DNA of 37,948 nucleotides from Bacteroidales bacterium (GTDB taxonomy: Bacteria > Bacteroidota > Bacteroidia > Bacteroidales > DTU049): positions 1-37,948 of the forward strand of contig JAFGWG010000025.1 of NCBI GenBank assembly GCA_016937255.1, read 5' to 3'. The notes beneath the pieces are model-generated. The model had not been told where the DNA came from and made no database searches. It saw only the letters and a program-made list of their open reading frames with translations. The translations under genes and the position numbers were made by a program. Every line of letters begins with the position of its first letter. Within the stretch, counting starts at the first letter, position 1. Shown in pieces: positions 32,928 to 37,948 of the stretch.

Positions 32928-35318
32928 TTACATATCCACATAAGCCTCAAAACGAGGGCAAGTAATGTACATCATGTGGTAAAAGTCTGTTTCTTCGTAC
33001 TCTTTCCAGAAATTGCCAGTGTATTTTGGCGCATAAGGATGTTCATTGTCCCAGTCGTAACGATATTTGGTATAATGGATTAAATAGTCGGTGTATTGTA
33101 GCATCACTAAAGCTTCTACTTTAAGTTCTTTGTCGTTGCTTTCTGCTACAACTTTTTCGTAAAGTTCTCTGGCTTTATTTAAATAGATGTAATTGGCACT
33201 ATCACATTGCACCACACTGTTTAAACTGCTGAAACCAACGCCCGAAATCTCATTGTCGGGAGAACAAGATTTATAATAATGTGCCAGCATCCACGAATTG
33301 CCGTAATAGGAAACATTAAACCATACATGGGCAAGCTTTAAAGTGTATAAGTCTTGGCGTCTGCCGGGGCTGTTTGCTTTTTCTTCTAAATCAAGAATCA
33401 AGTCCATTATATAAGCCTTGTTAATTCTCTTCATGTTGAGATTGGACTCGGATTCAGAGTAGAGATCCATGGGTCTAAAAATATTATGTTTTAGATAATA
33501 CTGAAATTCACCATTGTCTAGCCAGTATGAATCATCCAAACTTTCCCAAACAGCCAGTGCTTCCTTATAGCGTCCTTCTCTGAATAGTTTGCTTCCTTTC
33601 AGTTCAGTACATTGCTCAATGGATGCAAATTCTTGTCGAGCCAGGAAAGAGTCAAATTGGTTGCGACCATCGTTTTGAATAAAAGTAATAAGGTCGTCCA
33701 TGTCATCGGCACTTGCAATTTGGTCAAAATAATTTAGCGTGTAATAATTGAAATCCTCATTAATGCTGAATTTCATGTCTTTTTTATCGTAGTTCCATTC
33801 GCTATATTGATATAGATTACCCATTTCCAGGAAAAGAGCTGCGCGTACATTGTCGTTGTTGTAAGTCATGGCTTTGGCATATCTCTGGCAAAGCGAATAC
33901 ATGGTCATGCCATCCACTTGGTCTTTTTGATAGAGACTGTCGAGTAAGAAAAACAACTTTCCGGCGTCCTCACGATTATTGAAAAAGGTAATTTTTTCTT
34001 TCGATGATAATAGAATCAATTGTTCAATAATGTTTTGTTTGTACAAAACTGTTGGTAAGCTTGCTTCAGCATTGGGTAATATAGAAAGGGCCGTTGAGTT
34101 TTGCTCATCTAAAATATATAAATGTGCAAGGGCAAGTTTCATATAATCACTATTGCCGCTTTGACTGAGCATTTTATGACCAAATAAAATAACTTGTTTT
34201 AGGTATGCACGGTCTTTCTCGTAGTTTTTGCGAAGATAATCTTCAGGACCATCACGCCATTCTTCATCCATCAGAACGGTTGGTTTACTTAGGGTTAATG
34301 AAGGAGTTAAAATCCAGTCTTCCAGTTTGTTGATTTCGCGAAGAAGTAGAAAATCGAGGGCGTAATAACCTGGATCTATACTTGCTATTTCCTGAACAGT
34401 GCTTAGTGTTCTCCCCGGATTATTTACAATGGTCATGGTTAAAATCGCTGCTTTTTCTTGTGGTGTTTTTGCCAGAGCCAAAGTTTGGTTTATCATGCTC
34501 TGACTTCGATTAAACTGCATATACATGCGTAGTTTTTTATCGTCACAACGATCGAAAACCAGTGCCATGTGGTAATTGGCTTCAATAGAATCCCCGCTTT
34601 CTTTTTCTGCTATAGCGCAATAATGCAATGCCCAAGGGTTAAGAATTGTTTCGTTTTTATTGGGGTTAAAATGTGTGTAATACACTTCTTTGCATCCATA
34701 ATAATCATTGTTCTGAAACAGCATTCGGAGGTATTGAAAAGCATAACGCTGTTGCAAAAACGGGTTCATGTCTGTGCCTACTATTTCTTCCAGATGTTCT
34801 AGTATACTTCGGTTAAGCTGTGAATTAAAGTCATAGTTTTTCCCAACATATTCAACCCAGGGATCGCTGTGGAATTCTTCAAGATACTCAATACCTTTTG
34901 ATATGAGAAGGTATTGCAAGATATCTTTATTTTTTTCTTTGGTCAATTCTTCAATAAAGGTGTTCCCTTTGAAAAAGCTTTGCAGTTTATTGTTATTGTA
35001 TAAATTGTAAAACAATGTTGGGTCACATTTATAAAGAATCAATTCCACATCGTTGCTACGGATAGACGGGTTTAATTCCTGAATCCATTCCTGAATATTT
35101 CTTTGCTTGTCTTTAGAGCTAATGGTAAAGCATGCGTTATATTGATGAGCATTGTACTTAAACGGGTAGAAACCCGACATATTTTCGTTGAAAATACGAA
35201 ACATGCTAATGCGAATATCTTCTCCGTATTCTGTGTAACTGCATGCAAAGCTTGATTTGCTCTGCGAGAACAGTATCAGGCTAATTAAAAATATGGAATA
35301 CTTTGCGAATGTTTTCAT
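32928..35318 (-). CDS. Exported protein of unknown function, helical-repeat type
   Basis: The product has 796 residues from the ATG at 35318, which gives a signal peptide (FLISLILFSQSKSSFA). It is not a family I can name. The mature N-terminus has CSYTEYGEDIRISMFRIFNE and a FYPFKYNAHQYNACF stretch, a pattern I recall from uncharacterised Bacteroidota proteins. Most of the rest is paired helices with TPR-like features (LEMGNLYQYSEW, LFREGRYKEALAVWESLDD, KARELYEKVVAE). This suggests a scaffold or binding protein in the periplasm or on the surface. Its start overlaps the preceding gene by 38 bases, so the two are translationally coupled and probably work together. Confidence 0.85.
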   Translation of the reverse strand: MKTFAKYSIFLISLILFSQSKSSFACSYTEYGEDIRISMFRIFNENMSGFYPFKYNAHQYNACFTISSKDKQRNIQEWIQELNPSIRSNDVELILYKCDPTLFYNLYNNNKLQSFFKGNTFIEELTKEKNKDILQYLLISKGIEYLEEFHSDPWVEYVGKNYDFNSQLNRSILEHLEEIVGTDMNPFLQQRYAFQYLRMLFQNNDYYGCKEVYYTHFNPNKNETILNPWALHYCAIAEKESGDSIEANYHMALVFDRCDDKKLRMYMQFNRSQSMINQTLALAKTPQEKAAILTMTIVNNPGRTLSTVQEIASIDPGYYALDFLLLREINKLEDWILTPSLTLSKPTVLMDEEWRDGPEDYLRKNYEKDRAYLKQVILFGHKMLSQSGNSDYMKLALAHLYILDEQNSTALSILPNAEASLPTVLYKQNIIEQLILLSSKEKITFFNNREDAGKLFFLLDSLYQKDQVDGMTMYSLCQRYAKAMTYNNDNVRAALFLEMGNLYQYSEWNYDKKDMKFSINEDFNYYTLNYFDQIASADDMDDLITFIQNDGRNQFDSFLARQEFASIEQCTELKGSKLFREGRYKEALAVWESLDDSYWLDNGEFQYYLKHNIFRPMDLYSESESNLNMKRINKAYIMDLILDLEEKANSPGRRQDLYTLKLAHVWFNVSYYGNSWMLAHYYKSCSPDNEISGVGFSSLNSVVQCDSANYIYLNKARELYEKVVAESNDKELKVEALVMLQYTDYLIHYTKYRYDWDNEHPYAPKYTGNFWKEYEETDFYHMMYITCPRFEAYVDM

Positions 35319-36435
35319 GTCCGATTTGATTAAAGTACAACGGGTCATAAGAAAAGAGAGAAATTATTGCTGCTTTGTCAGGCTTTACCATTTTCTTTAC
35401 CCATTTGGCAATATTGATAAGCTCTTCTGCATTTACTCCTTGGTAATGCAATACATCTCCAAAGCGATAATACGTGTTTCCTAAAACAGTATCGGTCTGG
35501 ATGATAAAATTAATAGAGTCTTTTTTCTCAAATAAGGCAGGATTTTCCTCCAAATAATTTATGCTAAGTGGGCTAATGATGCCTGCAAATTCCCTGTTTC
35601 TGAAAAGAGTTCCCCAAGAATATACCGGCAGGGCTATGTCGAGTTTCATCGGGTAACGAGAATGTGTAATATATTCTTGAATGCTGGCATAGTCAACAAT
35701 AGCATTTTCTGTATTGATGTCTTTTGGATCGCCAGTGCTGTAACACATGAGCAGACCGCGTTTTACCGGTGGAATGCCGGCCAGTTTATAGTCGCGATAT
35801 TGCCAGAGGCGAATGGTGCTCTGAATTTCTGTTTTTCGAAGAATAATTTTCAATTCCTTTAAAAGTGAAAAATACTTGTCTTTTGTAGATTCTGACCAAT
35901 CGCAGTCAATTAAGAGACGGTTATTGCGAAGACTCCAATCGTCTTTTAGGCTGTCTGATTTGAGTTTAACAGCGTCCCAGTCTACGTCGCGATAATTTTC
36001 GTATTCAAGTTTTTCGTAGCCGTATATTCTGCCGTATCGTGATGCAAATTCGTCTTGCCTATCGTTATAAAATGCTGCTACTTTGTTGGCCATGTCTTTC
36101 ATGTCGGGGAACTCAAGATTTTGCAGTACTTCGTTGGTGATGAAAATAACAGCAGTGCTATAATAGCTCATTGCGTCAAAATCCCAGCTGTCTGCGCCTT
36201 CTATGGGTTCTGAGCGTTGAAAAACAGGATTCCACTCAATGTCTCCAAAGCGGATATAAGTATGGGTAATTTCAAGTGATTCTAACGTTTTCTGATCCGA
36301 CTCTTTTAGCCCCTCATTTGTTTTCCACAGAAAAACCGATCGTTTAGACCTTTCTGTCTGTTTACAAGATTTTAGGGTAAATGCGGAAAACAAAACAAAA
36401 AGTAGTGAGAATTTTATAATGGTTAAGGTGCGCAT
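35281..36435 (-). CDS. Lipoprotein of unknown function, possible TIM-barrel fold
   Basis: The product has 384 residues. The signal peptide ends in TLKSC (Cys24), a lipobox. The mature part has alternating strands and helices with features seen in glycoside-hydrolase-like TIM barrels: TNEGLKESDQKTLESL, THTYIRFGDIEWNP, LLIDCDWSESTKDKYFSLLKEL, PVKRGLLMCYSTGD, and MKLDIALPVYSWGTLFR. These resemble the DUF3142 group only loosely. It has no recognised catalytic motif. It is the first of two genes, with the large helical protein following by 38 bases of overlap. A TACCTTTA element lies about 17 bases before its start. Confidence 0.83.
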   Translation of the reverse strand: MRTLTIIKFSLLFVLFSAFTLKSCKQTERSKRSVFLWKTNEGLKESDQKTLESLEITHTYIRFGDIEWNPVFQRSEPIEGADSWDFDAMSYYSTAVIFITNEVLQNLEFPDMKDMANKVAAFYNDRQDEFASRYGRIYGYEKLEYENYRDVDWDAVKLKSDSLKDDWSLRNNRLLIDCDWSESTKDKYFSLLKELKIILRKTEIQSTIRLWQYRDYKLAGIPPVKRGLLMCYSTGDPKDINTENAIVDYASIQEYITHSRYPMKLDIALPVYSWGTLFRNREFAGIISPLSINYLEENPALFEKKDSINFIIQTDTVLGNTYYRFGDVLHYQGVNAEELINIAKWVKKMVKPDKAAIISLFSYDPLYFNQIGHENIRKVFHIFN

Positions 36436-36451
36436 GACTGTGATTATTGCG

Positions 36452-36459
36452 TAAAGGTA
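36452..36459 (-). promoter_or_regulatory. Candidate -7 element for the 35281-36435 gene pair
   Basis: The minus strand reads TACCTTTA, identical to the element before polA and one base off TAnnTTTG. It sits 16 bases before the start codon. Confidence 0.35.
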
Positions 36460-36612
36460 GGGATTTTCAAGGAATTTTAATGATGAAAATTATAGAAACA
36501 GGACTAAAAAATTAATAATAATAAAAAAGAATAACGGACTTAATTTAGATGTATTATCAAAAAACAGGAGGAGGATGTTTCAAATGAAAGAGAATCGAAA
36601 AGAGAAGAGAAC

Positions 36613-37488
36613 TTATAGGTTAATTCTAAAACCACAAACAATGCCAATACTGCTGCAGGATTTTTTATAAGAGAGTATTTTTGTAGGTTCATTGTCGCTG
36701 GCATTATCTGTGTCACTGTAGGATTCAACATATTCCCCATCTCTTTCGCTGATTGTCATGGACGCAGTTTGATCCTCGTCATTCCATGTTTTTGATGTGC
36801 ATGTGCGGGTTTTAGGAGTAATATTCATGAATATTGCATTTGCTTCAATAAATGCGGAAACAAATTTATCATGCCATAATTCCACGCCAGCAGAACTTGA
36901 TACTCCGTAGTGAAGAGAAGGGGTGATCTTATATTCATATTCATATTTCTCTGTAGGGTAATATCCCGGCATGTTGTTTCGGATGAAAACTTCACGATGT
37001 AGACCTAAATTTGAAATACTGAATAGTAGACCTGTGTTGAGGTAGAATGCAGTACTCCCTTCTGACAAATAGATGTGAGTATATAAGTTTAAGTCGAGTG
37101 ATTTCTTGCGAAAAATATCCGTTTGAATTATTTGTAAATTATAAATTACATATGGGTCATATTCCATTTTTGACGATGATATTATCTCATGATCATTGCT
37201 TTTGAACCAAGAAGCGGAAAATCCGTAGGCGAGTTTATTGTTTGGCTGATATTCAAAAGCAAGGCCGAATCTTTTTCCTGCACCAAGAGAAATATTGGAT
37301 TGTTCGTATGTGTACTCCGTTATAGATGTATCTATCGTTATTGTTGTTGCGTCGCTTGCTGTGCTATATGTTGTGGGTAGGAGGCCAGATGAAAATGAAA
37401 ACAATGGTTTAATATATAATTCTTGCGCATTACTTGCTGTTAGGATGGCGATAAAGAGTGTTGTTAATAATAGATTTTTCATCTTCAT
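36613..37488 (-). CDS. Probable outer-membrane beta-barrel protein of unknown function
   Basis: The product has 291 residues from the ATG at 37488. An upstream in-frame TTG at 37500 lies inside the -7 element and is unlikely as a start. A signal peptide ends near residue 21 (ILTASNAQ). Alternating strands such as RFGLAFEYQPNNKLAYGFSA, DLNLYTHIYLSEGSTAFYLN and LHYGVSSSAGVELW, and a final CGFRINL, suggest a small barrel. A Cys-containing, acidic insert near 235-280 (TRTCTSKTWNDEDQTAS) may be an extracellular loop. The ending in a hydrophobic residue fits outer-membrane insertion. No family could be named, and no neighbour gives a clue to its role. Confidence 0.8.
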   Translation of the reverse strand: MKMKNLLLTTLFIAILTASNAQELYIKPLFSFSSGLLPTTYSTASDATTITIDTSITEYTYEQSNISLGAGKRFGLAFEYQPNNKLAYGFSASWFKSNDHEIISSSKMEYDPYVIYNLQIIQTDIFRKKSLDLNLYTHIYLSEGSTAFYLNTGLLFSISNLGLHREVFIRNNMPGYYPTEKYEYEYKITPSLHYGVSSSAGVELWHDKFVSAFIEANAIFMNITPKTRTCTSKTWNDEDQTASMTISERDGEYVESYSDTDNASDNEPTKILSYKKSCSSIGIVCGFRINL

Positions 37489-37497
37489 AATTTTTCG

Positions 37498-37528
37498 CAA
37501 ATATATTGTAAATTATGATAATTGCCAA
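37498..37528 (-). promoter_or_regulatory. Bacteroidota-type promoter of the barrel gene
   Basis: The minus strand has TTGG (37528-37525), 19 bases, then TATATTTG (37505-37498). Both the -33 and -7 elements and their spacing fit the consensus. Transcription would begin a few bases downstream, leaving a very short leader before the ATG at 37488. This is the best promoter in the window. Confidence 0.65.
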
Positions 37529-37726
37529 GAACATGCATTTTTTCCGATATGTTTTTGTAAGTAATAGTTTTTTTGCTTCTTGAATATTTATTAATAGGTT
37601 TAAAAGAATTGTTTTCACGCAGTTTATGTAATTAAACGATATCTAATTTTTTTCTGTTATAATTTTGGGACTAATCTAAAATAAATTTAGCAGCATTATT
37701 GCTCTTCCCACAAAAAATATTTGAAT

Positions 37727-37734
37727 TACTTTTG
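37727..37734 (+). promoter_or_regulatory. Candidate -7 element for the glycosyltransferase-like frame
   Basis: TACTTTTG matches TAnnTTTG and ends 7 bases before the ATG at 37742, so the transcript would be almost leaderless. Confidence 0.4.
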
Positions 37735-37741
37735 CCCCATT

Positions 37742-37948
37742 ATGCTATTTGATCCGAATTTCACCGAACATCCGCTGTATTTGCTGATTCTGTTTGGGTC
37801 GTTGGCATATTCTGTTTTTATTTTCCTTATTTATTATTGATTTATTTTCAGCCGGTTGGCATTTTTAAAGAAAAACCTCCGGGAAAACAACGACTGCCCT
37901 CTGTTAGCATTGTAATTGCTGCAAAAAACGAGTACTTAAACTTAAAAG
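37742..37948 (+). pseudogene. Start of a family 2 glycosyltransferase, broken by a stop codon and a frameshift; continues past the right edge
   Basis: The frame from the ATG at 37742 reads MLFDPNFTEHPLYLLILFGS and on to FLIYY, then TGA at 37838, then FIFSRLAF. After the T run at 37862-37866 the homology moves to another frame, which reads KEKPPGKQRLPSVSIVIAAK and continues to the edge. Together these match the usual start of a membrane-anchored glycosyltransferase of family 2: an N-terminal transmembrane helix, FSRLAFFK, then the VSIVIAAKNE strand of the GT-A fold. Changing TGA to TGG and adding one T would restore a single frame. It may be a decayed gene, or an artefact of sequencing or assembly. 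Confidence 0.7.

Overview
The window is 37.9 kb of AT-rich chromosome from a member of the Bacteroidota. The evidence is type IX secretion signatures (a PorP/SprF protein, a gliding-type C-terminal domain protein and a type A sorting tail), many lipoprotein signal peptides, almost no Shine-Dalgarno sites, and promoter -7 elements of the TAnnTTTG type in front of several genes. Most genes lie on the minus strand in tight runs. No tRNA, rRNA, CRISPR array or intact insertion sequence was seen.

Layout. 1-2346: most of a very large FAD/iron-sulfur oxidoreductase that runs off the left edge. 2602-4290: a PstS-like binding lipoprotein followed by an FKBP-type prolyl isomerase lipoprotein and a clear terminator. 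4438-7224: DNA polymerase I with all three activities. 7470-8148: two small unknown envelope genes. 8455-12499: a PorP/SprF protein and a 1044-residue surface protein, a typical type IX pair. 12895-15045: aminopeptidase P convergent with a small type IX-secreted protein. 15206-19571: an operon of an M49-like peptidase, an M28-PDZ peptidase and GpsA. 19715-20395: a transposase-derived gene that has lost its catalytic core. 20428-21692: aat and udk. 21732-24610: a response regulator, a histidine kinase and a porin-like barrel, PhoBR-like in layout. 24709-32125: a six-gene acyl/aminoacyl transfer operon. 32213-32764: a secreted CAP-domain protein. 32928-36435: an overlapping pair of unknown exported proteins. 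36613-37488: an unknown barrel. 37742-end: the start of a glycosyltransferase reading frame that is broken twice.

The most interesting region is 24709-32125. In transcription order it encodes a DltA-like adenylating ligase, a GNAT acyltransferase, a DltC-like carrier protein, an SGNH lipoprotein, an SGNH protein with three LysM domains, and an MBOAT membrane acyltransferase ending in FIYIQF. Every step of a Dlt-type pathway is present: activation, carrier loading, membrane transfer and periplasmic esterification. Gram-negative cells have no teichoic acid, and the LysM domains suggest peptidoglycan or a related glycan as the target. The substrate and target are inference.

Two intergenic regions (7259-7407 and 8246-8389) each hold a pair of long hairpins. 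Their arms differ from one hairpin to the next. The two loops at 8261-8285 and 8333-8376 share a core in opposite orientation.
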